Positions 1 to 6,744 are shown, counted from the first letter of the stretch. The stretch is DNA of 8,838 nt from Hyphomicrobiales bacterium (GCA_021775835.1 JAJFHC010000134.1:1-8838); one strand, 5' to 3'. The notes: generated by a model from the sequence alone, not told the origin. Made by a program: numbers and translations.

Positions 1-601
1 GTGTCAGGTTCGGTGTGAGATCCCATTCACCCCAGGCGTGACGCAGACGGAAGCTCGTGGTCGTGCCGAACGGGCTACCTTCGAAGTCACCTTCGATCAG
101 GGTACGGATCTGGCCGACAGCCGTGTCGCTGCGCGAACGGACGCGGAAACGAGACTGGTAAGCGTGAGCCTGGAAGTTCTCGTCATCGCCACCACCGATT
201 GCAACACTGCCAACAGAGTTCGACCGACCCTGGTTGCTGTGTGTGTCATAGATGAAGTCAGCTTTGACGTAACCGCTGACGGAAACTTCCATCACAGGAG
301 CAGGAAGGTCGGCAGTCGGTGTGATCGCCACAGTAAACCCACGATCTTCTTCGAACTGTGAGTTGACCGGTCCATCATAGGTCTCGAGAGAACCACGACG
401 GAAAGTCATGTAGCTCGCACCTTCGGGAGCACCAGCAGACGTCGCAGGTGCAGTAGTTTCGATCGAGTTTACACGTGATTGAAGAGCTTCCAGTTGAGCC
501 TTAAGGGCAGAAAGTTCGTCAGCCTGTGCTGTAGTGGCCATAGCGCCTAACGCTACGCCACCGAGCAAAGCCCGGCGAAACCATTTTTCAGTTGAAGTCA
601 T
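1..601 (-). CDS. DcaP-like outer-membrane porin, N-terminal 200 codons (partial)
   Basis: This frame stays open from an ATG at 601 down to the left edge, so the 3' part is missing. The translation begins with a signal peptide (basic EKWFRR at 5-10, hydrophobic 11-25, predicted cleavage after AQA at residue 27). A short heptad segment follows at 28-48 (DELSALKAQLEALQSRVNSIE, here split only by leucine/valine spacing), then a polar low-complexity linker at 49-62. A first amphipathic strand around 105-119 contains the GYVKADFIYD-type motif typical of DcaP-like and related trimeric porins. Later strands alternate polar and aromatic residues. Such porins form trimeric channels for small anionic or nutrient solutes in the outer membrane; the coiled coil is thought to sit in the periplasm. 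A GGAGA ribosome site lies 8 bases before the ATG. Codons are restricted (CGT, GGT, AAC, GAA), which suggests high expression. The substrate cannot be inferred. Confidence 0.88.
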   Translation of the reverse strand, partial: MTSTEKWFRRALLGGVALGAMATTAQADELSALKAQLEALQSRVNSIETTAPATSAGAPEGASYMTFRRGSLETYDGPVNSQFEEDRGFTVAITPTADLPAPVMEVSVSGYVKADFIYDTHSNQGRSNSVGSVAIGGGDDENFQAHAYQSRFRVRSRSDTAVGQIRTLIEGDFEGSPFGTTTSFRLRHAWGEWDLTPNLT

Positions 602-609
602 TTTGCTTT

Positions 610-614
610 TCTCC
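610..614 (-). promoter_or_regulatory. Ribosome binding site of the porin
   Basis: GGAGA on the minus strand, 8 bases before the ATG at 601. It fixes the start and agrees with a complete signal peptide immediately downstream. Confidence 0.7.
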
Positions 615-784
615 GTTGAAATCAATAGCATTGATTCGGTCACTACCTCCTCCAGATCAACCAAACTACTGACAGGAGGCATCTGCACGATCTGTATCGT
701 ACATTCACATTACTCTTGAATTCCGATGCCCGCGTCAACAGGTGCGGGAGGGAGCGATGCGAGAAAGTTTCAGGATGTGTTGGA

Positions 785-793
785 ATTATCACA
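785..793 (-). promoter_or_regulatory. Candidate extended -10 element for the porin gene
   Basis: On the minus strand the sequence reads TGT followed by GATAAT, an extended -10 (TGn) with five of six -10 consensus bases. No good -35 lies at 17 bp; TTGAAA lies 20 bp upstream. Transcription from here would give a leader of roughly 175 bases. This is a motif-level guess only. Confidence 0.25.
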
Positions 794-1351
794 CTTCTTG
801 TCGTGACTTGTTTCAAGCAGCACAGAACGGATTGCGGTGTGTGCTGCCGACACCGCGTAATAAGTAGGCGAGCTTGTGATGTTGCTGTGATGGTTTGTGA
901 ATCAAAAGATGTTGTGTAACGCAAACATAAATAATCATAAGTTTATAATAATAATGTTCATGTTAATAGTTAGTAAGCTTTCTATAAAACTTAATAATTA
1001 GTTTTTCTTTCATTTTATCTGTGCACGGACGTATCTGTTATATTGAATATATTGTGTGGTTTATTCCGCTTTTTGCTTGGTGTTAAATGACAATAACGAT
1101 TTCGTGATCTTTAGAGAGCGGAGCGTGATCAAGGTGTCATTCCCGAGATTACAGAAGGACTGATTCGCTGAATACTCTCCGGCGCCGATGGGTAAACGCC
1201 TCAAAAACTGTTGCGATTATGAAACACATAGATCAATTCTGCTCGCCTGCCGGTGGTTTACGAAGGGGCCGTTTCGCCTCCCTTGTTCCTGCGAATTCGT
1301 GCGGTTCAGTCATCTGTATGGCTCATCTCAATGGCGGAGGGGACAGCATAT

Positions 1352-1381
1352 GTGACGAAGACGAACTGCTTTGCGTATAGT
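1352..1381 (+). promoter_or_regulatory. Weak candidate promoter for the BON/OmpA-like operon
   Basis: TATAGT at 1376-1381 matches five of six -10 bases. The best partner is GTGACG at 1352-1357 with an 18-base spacer, which is a poor -35. The -10 hexamer is 50 bases before the ATG at 1432, a normal distance. Other promoters farther upstream in the A+T-rich core are equally possible. Confidence 0.2.
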
Positions 1382-1419
1382 ATGTGTGTCTTTGCATCTC
1401 AAACGACATGGCCAGGGAG

Positions 1420-1424
1420 AAGGA
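1420..1424 (+). promoter_or_regulatory. Ribosome binding site deciding the BON/OmpA start
   Basis: AAGGA lies 7 bases before the ATG at 1432. The earlier in-frame ATGs at 1384 and 1408 have no comparable purine-rich site, so 1432 is preferred. The protein then opens directly with a membrane anchor. Confidence 0.7.
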
Positions 1425-1431
1425 AGCCGGG

Positions 1432-2808
1432 ATGATTTCGCCATTTCGTTGGCTTTGGGGCCTCTTGCCTTTGTTGGTACTAGGTTTTGCTCTAACGATT
1501 TTCAAACTCCCTTCAATTGAACGAGAGCTGGAGCGTTCAATCAGCCAAGTTGACGCGCCACAGTGGGCACAACTGAGTATTGCAGGGCGAGATGTTGTGT
1601 TGGCTGGATACGCACCGACCGTCAAAGCAAAGGACCAGTTGCTCAGGCGGATCGGCGGTGTGCCTGGGATCCGGCGTATAGAGTCACGAATGAGTGTGAA
1701 GGTCCCGGCATCTCCATTTGTGACGGTATTTCGGAAGACACCTGGGATGCTCCTCGTGTCAGGAAGCATTGACGAAGAAGCGGACCGGCAACGGGTTGAA
1801 ACCGGTTTTGCAACGAGTGACCTCGCCATTGATACCAATCTGATGGTCCGGTCTGGTGCGCCGCGGCGCTGGCGGCAAGCGGTCGGACACGCCATTTCGG
1901 CACTGATGCGGATTGATGTCGGGTCGGTGTATGTTATTGACGATCTTGTGTTTATCGATGCGACAACGAGTGCTTCCGCGATGCCAGGACTGTCGGCACA
2001 TCTCGAGAAATCTGCTCCCGCGGGTGTCCGTGTTGTTGTCAACTTGACGGCAAATACCAGGCAGGACCCAATTTGGTCGGTTGTGATAGACAAAGACTCT
2101 GTAGTGCTCTCCGGCGAGGTTGCGGATCCGGCATCTCGAGAATCTCTTTTTAAGCGTGCCCGCGACGCGTTTGATGACAGAACTGTAATCGACCGGACAA
2201 TGCCCAACAGACGCGTGCCACGTCACTGGCATCTCGTGGCGCGGGCATTGCTCCAACAATCCTCGCGACTTCTGTCGGGCAGTCTAAGGCTGGAAGGGCG
2301 GCAGGCGACGATCAGCGGGCGGGTGTTGACGCCGGTGACTTCGCATGACATTGCCGCTTCGCTATCGAGGTCGATGCCTGAGGGTTATGTCCTGAACACA
2401 TCCATAGACGTTGCAACTCCGGGTACACCCATTACCAATTCTGCCTGCCAGCAGAACATCGATGAAGTTCTCACAAGGCGGCAGATAAAATTTGCTCCGG
2501 GGGGCTCGGAGATATCCTCGGGGAGCCTTAGGACACTCGACAGGATCTTCAACGCACTTTTCCGGTGCAGCTCGGCGGCTATTGAGATCCGGGGACATTC
2601 AGATGCTTCAGGACCAGAACCCGAGTTGATGGTGTTGTCCCTGCGAAGAGCTCGGGCCGTGTTGCGCTATTTGTCCGGTGCTGGCATTGATCAAGAACGC
2701 ATGGTCGCCGTCGGGCTCGGTTCCAGCGAACCGGTTGCAACAAACCGGACGATGCAGGGCCGTTCCAGGAACCGCCGAATTGAACTGAAAATTGCGACGG
2801 GAGAGTGA
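1432..2808 (+). CDS. Membrane-anchored BON-domain / OmpA C-terminal-like protein
   Basis: Predicted 458 residues from the ATG at 1432. A single N-terminal hydrophobic segment at about 7-25 (WLWGLLPLLVLGFALTIF) anchors it in the inner membrane or acts as an uncleaved signal. A BON-like module follows at about 28-90. Then come two tandem units of roughly 110 residues, about 97-206 and 215-328. Each has a BON-like beta-hairpin (LVSGSIDEE; VLSGEVADP), an RRW/RHW helix near 145 and 264, and a second beta segment. The OmpA-like peptidoglycan-binding domain spans about 337-458. Its conserved GHSDASG motif (Asp391) and LSxxRA motif (Arg406) are the residues that normally bind diaminopimelate in peptidoglycan. 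Two cysteines (339 and 379) flank the first part of this domain and could form a disulfide. It heads a three-gene unit with a micro-membrane protein and a helix-hairpin-helix protein. Its role is probably to tie an envelope assembly to the cell wall; the partner is unknown. The architecture recalls mycobacterial ArfA/OmpATb (BON plus OmpA), but orthology is not claimed. Confidence 0.88.
   Translation: MISPFRWLWGLLPLLVLGFALTIFKLPSIERELERSISQVDAPQWAQLSIAGRDVVLAGYAPTVKAKDQLLRRIGGVPGIRRIESRMSVKVPASPFVTVFRKTPGMLLVSGSIDEEADRQRVETGFATSDLAIDTNLMVRSGAPRRWRQAVGHAISALMRIDVGSVYVIDDLVFIDATTSASAMPGLSAHLEKSAPAGVRVVVNLTANTRQDPIWSVVIDKDSVVLSGEVADPASRESLFKRARDAFDDRTVIDRTMPNRRVPRHWHLVARALLQQSSRLLSGSLRLEGRQATISGRVLTPVTSHDIAASLSRSMPEGYVLNTSIDVATPGTPITNSACQQNIDEVLTRRQIKFAPGGSEISSGSLRTLDRIFNALFRCSSAAIEIRGHSDASGPEPELMVLSLRRARAVLRYLSGAGIDQERMVAVGLGSSEPVATNRTMQGRSRNRRIELKIATGE
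2799..2803 (+). promoter_or_regulatory. Ribosome binding site of the 47-residue membrane protein
   Basis: GGGAG, inside the last codons of the BON/OmpA-like gene, ends 7 bases before the GTG at 2811. This optimal spacing is the main support for the GTG start and for translational coupling. Confidence 0.6.
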
Positions 2809-2810
2809 GA

Positions 2811-2954
2811 GTGGACGATCCGGCATATTGGCTCAATTTCAGAAACCTGGAATTTGTAGCATGGGAACTGGCGCCATATCTCGTGTTGGCAACGCTGATC
2901 GGCGGTGTGACCGGGTGGATGTCGAATACTGACGACACTGAGGAAAAACCGTGA
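2811..2954 (+). CDS. 47-residue single-pass membrane protein (GTG start)
   Basis: A short open frame begins with GTG two bases after the TGA of the BON/OmpA-like gene and ends at TGA 2952-2954. The product has 47 residues. It opens with an aromatic segment (MDDPAYWLNFRNLEFVAWE), followed by a hydrophobic helix at about 20-37 containing a GGVTGW motif, and ends in a short acidic tail (NTDDTEEKP). A GGGAG site at 2799-2803 is well placed. The glycine-spaced helix resembles the anchor of the next gene's product (GCLGGA), so the two could pack against each other; this is inference. It is too short for ordinary gene callers and probably goes unannotated in many genomes. I do not recognise a named family. 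Coupling to the upstream gene, a good ribosome site and coherent membrane-protein composition together make a real gene likely. Confidence 0.68.
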   Translation: MDDPAYWLNFRNLEFVAWELAPYLVLATLIGGVTGWMSNTDDTEEKP

Positions 2955-2982
2955 TGGCCCGGAACTGACATCGGAATATGCT

Positions 2983-3438
2983 ATGAGCCATCTCACGCTT
3001 GAAATGGGGGTTTTGCTCGTAGCGGCTTTCTTCGTTGGCTGCCTGGGCGGCGCCATTGCCAAGAGCGTGTTCCGAAATCTGGCGGCCGCCAAGGTGCCGA
3101 TTGAACGCAAAGTCGTTGGCGAGAGAAACGTGGCTTTGGCGGAACAGGAAAGCCCGGACTTGGAGGATCGCCCTGATGGTCTGTCTGGTCCCCGCCACGA
3201 CCGTGCCGACGATCTCAAGAGAATCAACGGCATTGGCCCTCGCATTGAAGCCCTGCTAAATGATCTGGGCATCTACCATTTTGATCAGATCGCCCGGTGG
3301 AGCGACGAAAATGTCGAATGGGTTGACGCAAACCTGAATTTCTTCGGTCGTGTCAACAGGGAGGCATGGATTCAGCAAGCTGAAGACCTGGCCACCGGAA
3401 CCGCCCACACTTTGGACTCGAAAAACGATACAAAGTGA
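2983..3438 (+). CDS. Membrane-anchored helix-hairpin-helix protein (NuoE C-terminal-like domain)
   Basis: Predicted 151 residues. A transmembrane helix at about 7-27 includes a GCLGGA glycine motif. A charged, probably disordered linker runs from about 31 to 75. A compact domain at about 76-137 starts with DDLKRINGIGPRIEALL, whose GIGP is the hairpin of a helix-hairpin-helix (HHH_5/DUF4332-like) fold. It continues with the segment YHFDQIARWSDENVEWVD and FFGRVNREAWIQQA. From memory this arrangement matches the C-terminal extension of NuoE (complex I 24-kDa subunit) in rhizobia and domains fused to some other alphaproteobacterial proteins. Helix-hairpin-helix folds often bind DNA, but this version also serves in protein contacts, and no catalytic residues are visible. 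The start has a weak site (GGAA at 2973-2976, 6 bases upstream). It is 28 bases after the micro-membrane gene and is probably co-transcribed with it. The biological role is unknown. Confidence 0.85.
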   Translation: MSHLTLEMGVLLVAAFFVGCLGGAIAKSVFRNLAAAKVPIERKVVGERNVALAEQESPDLEDRPDGLSGPRHDRADDLKRINGIGPRIEALLNDLGIYHFDQIARWSDENVEWVDANLNFFGRVNREAWIQQAEDLATGTAHTLDSKNDTK

Positions 3439-3447
3439 AACACGTCG

Positions 3448-4380
3448 CTAATGAGACTGTGCAGCTTTCTCGAGGTGCTGGCGAATAGCGCGGATTGCCC
3501 TGGATTCGGTCAAGAACGGAGCGTGTCCTCGGTCGACGATAGTTACGGCATTCAACGCGGGGTGAGCCTCGCCCATCCGTTCCACGGTCTGTTGTGAAAG
3601 GATATCCGTGTTTTCGCCACGAATGACAAGCACCGGTATCCCTGCAAGGGCTTTGAACTGCGGCCACATTTCAGGAACACTTGGTTTTGAGTTCATGGGG
3701 TTTGCAGAGAAAATCTTTCTCAGGCCGGGATCATAATCGATCTTGGGGTGACCATCGACGTCGCGATAAAGCTGATGAGCAAACGCCGCCCACTGTGTGT
3801 CGTCAAGGTCTTTGAAGGCCCCTTCGTTTGTCGTCTTTGTAATATAGACGGCGTCCTTCCAGTCCTTGGGGCTGGGCGAATGGGTTATGTGGCCTGTGAT
3901 GCGCAGAAGACCCTTGGCTTCTATCTTCGGCCCAATATCATTGAGGACCACAGAATTGAGGGCGCCTGGCCGGATGGTGGCCAGAAGCATGGCGATGATA
4001 CCGCCGCGGGAGGTTCCGATAACATCTGCATGGGAGACAGCGAGGGCGTCAAACATCGCGACGACATCAAGGGCTTCTATGAAGGGCGTGTAGTTCTTGT
4101 GATCCTTGTCGTACTCAGACTGCCCGCGGCCGCGGTAGTCGCATGTGATGACGCGCCGGTCGTGACAAAGTTCAACGGCGAGGTCATGAAAATCCCTGAC
4201 GTTACGCGTCAGCCCGGGTAAACACACGACAGGCACACCAGCCAGCTTCCTGGAACCATACTCGCGGGCATGAAGTCTGAGACCGTCATGAGTTGTGTAG
4301 TAGATATCTCGCCAGGGTCTGTCGTCCTCAGCGTCGGCCGACTGGGTTTGAACCTGTTGAAGCATTTTATGTATACTCAC
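3448..4380 (-). CDS. Alpha/beta-hydrolase fold protein, probable esterase-type hydrolase
   Basis: Predicted 310 residues, the usual size for the family. The likely catalytic triad is Ser124 in the nucleophile elbow GTSRGG (122-127), Asp259 in RGENTD, and His286 in DRGHAPF near the end. The oxyanion-hole region carries LPGLTRN (54-60) in place of the common HG motif, and DYRGRGQSE (81-89) is the usual strand-4 motif of this fold. A cap region spans about 150-240. There is no signal peptide, so it is probably cytoplasmic. The substrate cannot be read from the sequence. The start is GTG at 4380; an ATG five codons later (4365) is an equally possible start because neither has a strong ribosome site. 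It lies 58 bases downstream of the lytic transglycosylase on the same strand, so co-transcription is likely. It converges on the helix-hairpin-helix gene with a 9-base gap. Confidence 0.9.
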   Translation of the reverse strand: MSIHKMLQQVQTQSADAEDDRPWRDIYYTTHDGLRLHAREYGSRKLAGVPVVCLPGLTRNVRDFHDLAVELCHDRRVITCDYRGRGQSEYDKDHKNYTPFIEALDVVAMFDALAVSHADVIGTSRGGIIAMLLATIRPGALNSVVLNDIGPKIEAKGLLRITGHITHSPSPKDWKDAVYITKTTNEGAFKDLDDTQWAAFAHQLYRDVDGHPKIDYDPGLRKIFSANPMNSKPSVPEMWPQFKALAGIPVLVIRGENTDILSQQTVERMGEAHPALNAVTIVDRGHAPFLTESRAIRAIRQHLEKAAQSH

Positions 4381-4438
4381 TGACCGACCCTGATGATCGG
4401 CAAAATCGAACTTTCGACAACTGATTGAGCTTGTTAGG
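4381..4438 (-). other. Short gap between transglycosylase and hydrolase
   Basis: The 58 bases contain only a very small symmetric element on the minus strand (TCGAA-AG-TTCGA followed by TTTT, near 4404-4417). The two-base loop makes it a poor terminator, so read-through into the hydrolase is expected. Confidence 0.4.
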
Positions 4439-6661
4439 TCAATTGTTGCAGGAAATCAAAACTTCGATCGTCTTATTCTTGTTGTCGGCGCATTGGGTGC
4501 CGGTCACTGCTGGAGCCACGCCTCCCAAATGTAGATCGCTGACCAGTGTCCGTTTGTTGTTCGAGGCAAACAGACTGCGATAGACCTGAACATTCTGCAT
4601 GACCTTTTGTACGTATAGCCTGGTCTCACGAAACGGTATGGCTTCCACCCAGTCGATCGGATCGATTTGCCCCTTGCGCGGATCGCCAAACCGTTCTGAC
4701 CATTGAATTGCACGTCGGGGACCGGCGTTGTACGCGACCATCGTCATTATGTAGGAGCCGTTGAACACCGTAATCAGGTCGCGCAGATGGGTCGCACCCA
4801 GCGTAACATTGAAAGACGGATCATGGGTCAGTTTAGAGAGGCTGTAACGCTGGCCATGCTGCCGGGCGATCAGTTTTCCGGTTGCCGGCATGATCTGCAT
4901 CAAGCCGCGGGCGCCGACGCGACTCTTCGCTTTTGGATTGAATTCACTCTCCTGACGGGCCAGGCCATACAACAACGGGGCCTCAATCGCCTTGTTCAGT
5001 TGCCTGTACTTGGGCACCAGTGTGGTCGGGTAGAGAAAAGCGCCCAGCGACTGACCAAAGCGGTCCGCCACCCTGGCTACTCTCAATGACAAATGGGGCA
5101 CGCCAAGAGTCCAGGTTGCTTCAGCGAGGGCCAGACGTTCGTCACGGGTCTTGAGGTGATATGACAATGCGCCGATAAATGTCGCTGTCAGCTGTTTCTC
5201 GCCGGCCTTGGAGAGGAGACGGGCGGCTTTCATGGCGTCCAGGGAATTCAGTTTCGTACGGGCTGCTTCAGACGCTTTCGGCTTGGTCGACAGCCCGTTC
5301 GCCACCTGCGGCAGGTTGAGGTTATCGCGCGCCAATTGGCCGTAGTATGTGCGCGACAGTTGGGCGGCTGCTTCATAATGGGCTTTTGCTTCACCAGGAT
5401 TCGACAACGCGTCGTTCGCGCGTCCAAGCCAGTACTCGGCCTGCGCCACGGTGCGGGGCAATGTTGCGTCACTCCGCAGCTTCTTGAAATGTCTCAGGGC
5501 TGTCTTCGCATCCTTGAGAAATGACAGTGCAATCCAGCCCGACATGAATTGTGCCTGGGCGAAGCCCTTGCCGGGCTTCAGATCATGATTGCTGACAAGC
5601 TTGTAGGCCAATTTGTGCTGGCTGGTCTTACCTCGTTCCAGCAACAGCCGGGTAACGGCCTCGCGTTCTACCCAGACGGCTTCCGGATTGAGGTGCTTTC
5701 CGGAACTGGATACCAGCAACTCCCGTGCTCTTTTGTACCCCTTGTAGCCCTTTTTCTTGCGGTGCCATCTTGCTCTGGCATAGGTGAGGGCAGGGTGAGA
5801 CCTCAGGTTTTTGGAGACCCGTTCGAATTGCCTTGCCGCACGCCGGGTGCGTCTGTGAAATGCGACGGCTGACTTTGCCATGGTCTGATAGGATTTTGGC
5901 AGGTATTTGGACGCCCGCAGGGCCGCTCGGGTGTTTCGCGCGTAGATCATCCAGGACAGTCTGTGCCGGCGGTCCTTGTCCCGGATCAAATGGCCCATTT
6001 GCTTATGAAGATTTTTTTCGGCACTGGCGTTGAGGTTGCCCTTACGCCACGCCTCGCGGATCCATTCAGTGGCTTTTTTCTTATCGCCTTGGGCGAAGTA
6101 TGCCCGCGCAAGAGCCGCCTGGCCAAGACCACTTTGAGGTGGGAATGCCTTGAAATGAGCAATGATCTCGGCTGAAGACTTCGGGTTCAGATAAAGCGCC
6201 AGTTCTGAACGTTTTCTGACTGTCGAAAGCCTAGGCCAGTCCGGATTGGACTTCATGAAAGACACGATCCTGTCAAAGCCGGCCTTTGCCGTATCGCTCT
6301 GGACATAGGTCCATTCGATGATCTTCCTGGCCGCGGGGTCGCCGGTGCGCTTTACCTGACCAAAGGCCTGGTCGAATTTACCCTTGCGCGCCAGATTGAG
6401 GGCGATATGTAGGTTGCTCGGTTGTTTTTTCTTGGACGACTTGCTTTTCGCATCCACGTTTACCACCGGCAAACGGGTCTCCGGTTTTGCCGAAGACGAG
6501 TTTTCCGAAGACAGCGTCCAGGCCGACGTCAGAGAGGCATGGGCCAGCCCAACCGCAAGCGAAGAGGCTACCACAGCTACAGATAAGACAAGCACTCGCG
6601 GTCTAGAAGTTATGGCCGACCTGAGGCGCAAATAAGATGTCTGGGCGCGATGATCTATCAT
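4439..6661 (-). CDS. Soluble lytic murein transglycosylase (Slt70-like, family 1)
   Basis: Predicted 740 residues. It cleaves the beta-1,4 bond between MurNAc and GlcNAc in peptidoglycan, leaving 1,6-anhydro-MurNAc ends, in the periplasm. A signal sequence (basic 12-22, hydrophobic 23-41) likely ends at AHA42. A Ser/Lys-rich linker at 55-82 leads to a long alpha-helical superhelix (about 84-545) of the Slt70 U/L type. The SLT catalytic domain spans about 555-695. Its ARQESEF motif places the catalytic glutamate at 571, and it is followed by GARGLMQIMPATG (583-595), MVAYNAGP (641-648) and the IPFRETRLYV motif (675-684). After the domain a 40-residue tail ends in CNN and holds Cys724 and Cys738, the only cysteines in the protein. 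The ATG at 6661 has only a weak upstream AAGG, so the exact start is less sure than the gene. It is divergent from the methyltransferase-dapA-smpB side and probably leads an operon with the hydrolase. Confidence 0.96.
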   Translation of the reverse strand: MIDHRAQTSYLRLRSAITSRPRVLVLSVAVVASSLAVGLAHASLTSAWTLSSENSSSAKPETRLPVVNVDAKSKSSKKKQPSNLHIALNLARKGKFDQAFGQVKRTGDPAARKIIEWTYVQSDTAKAGFDRIVSFMKSNPDWPRLSTVRKRSELALYLNPKSSAEIIAHFKAFPPQSGLGQAALARAYFAQGDKKKATEWIREAWRKGNLNASAEKNLHKQMGHLIRDKDRRHRLSWMIYARNTRAALRASKYLPKSYQTMAKSAVAFHRRTRRAARQFERVSKNLRSHPALTYARARWHRKKKGYKGYKRARELLVSSSGKHLNPEAVWVEREAVTRLLLERGKTSQHKLAYKLVSNHDLKPGKGFAQAQFMSGWIALSFLKDAKTALRHFKKLRSDATLPRTVAQAEYWLGRANDALSNPGEAKAHYEAAAQLSRTYYGQLARDNLNLPQVANGLSTKPKASEAARTKLNSLDAMKAARLLSKAGEKQLTATFIGALSYHLKTRDERLALAEATWTLGVPHLSLRVARVADRFGQSLGAFLYPTTLVPKYRQLNKAIEAPLLYGLARQESEFNPKAKSRVGARGLMQIMPATGKLIARQHGQRYSLSKLTHDPSFNVTLGATHLRDLITVFNGSYIMTMVAYNAGPRRAIQWSERFGDPRKGQIDPIDWVEAIPFRETRLYVQKVMQNVQVYRSLFASNNKRTLVSDLHLGGVAPAVTGTQCADNKNKTIEVLISCNN

Positions 6662-6727
6662 GCTTTTGGAGAATACCTTGTCCCGATTGATTCGACGATG
6701 CTTAACATGTCCACTATTTAGACAACG

Positions 6728-6744
6728 AAACGTTACAAACGTTT
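6728..6744. promoter_or_regulatory. Perfect 7-3-7 inverted repeat, candidate operator
   Basis: AAACGTT, a three-base spacer ACA, then AACGTTT form a perfect dyad. Each arm also contains the palindrome AACGTT, so the site is also a direct repeat with a 9-base period. It fills the spacer between candidate -35 and -10 boxes for the methyltransferase and lies about 70 bases before the transglycosylase start. That position suits a repressor of either gene. The regulator is not identified. Confidence 0.45.

Larger units (their letters stand above)
602..1431. other. Long divergent intergenic region with an A+T-rich core
   Basis: About 830 bases separate the divergent porin and BON/OmpA-like genes. 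The short open frames here (for example 643-924 minus, 716-919 plus, 1253-1435 plus) lack ribosome sites and recognisable protein character, so I call no gene. Bases 921-1020 contain only 19 G or C by direct count (81% A+T), against a window that is otherwise near or above half G+C. Within it are an imperfect palindrome at 974-993 (16 of 20 positions symmetric) and an inverted relation between 939-948 and 983-993. At 1039-1051 there is a perfect 13-base odd palindrome, TATATTGAATATA. A 7-bp inverted repeat (GCGGTGT / ACACCGC, 9-base loop) lies at 834-856 without a T-run. The region probably carries promoters for both genes and may bind nucleoid-type silencers or regulators; an unannotated small RNA is possible but not shown. 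Confidence 0.6.

Noticed and set aside
38..361. Plus-strand open frame of 107 codons at the left edge
   Set aside because: It lies opposite a clear porin coding frame with signal peptide and ribosome site.
834..856. 7-bp inverted repeat considered as an intrinsic terminator
   Set aside because: No T-run follows on either strand and no gene ends nearby.
643..924. Minus-strand open frame of 93 codons upstream of the porin
   Set aside because: There is no ribosome site, the composition is not protein-like, and it ends shortly before the porin start; more likely leader or promoter DNA.
1253..1435. Plus-strand open frame of 60 codons before the BON/OmpA-like gene
   Set aside because: It overlaps the real start region, has no ribosome site and shows no recognisable features.
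1323..2207. Long minus-strand open frame opposite the BON/OmpA-like gene (294 codons)
   Set aside because: The product is rich in Ser, Arg and Thr with no domain or membrane logic, and the plus-strand gene explains the region; it is an antisense shadow.
3748..4221. Plus-strand open frame of 157 codons opposite the hydrolase
   Set aside because: The hydrolase frame has a full catalytic triad; the opposite frame has no coherent domain.
6701..6720. CtrA-type box starting with TTAACAT
   Set aside because: Only one half-site is present; a second TTAA at the required seven-base spacing is missing.
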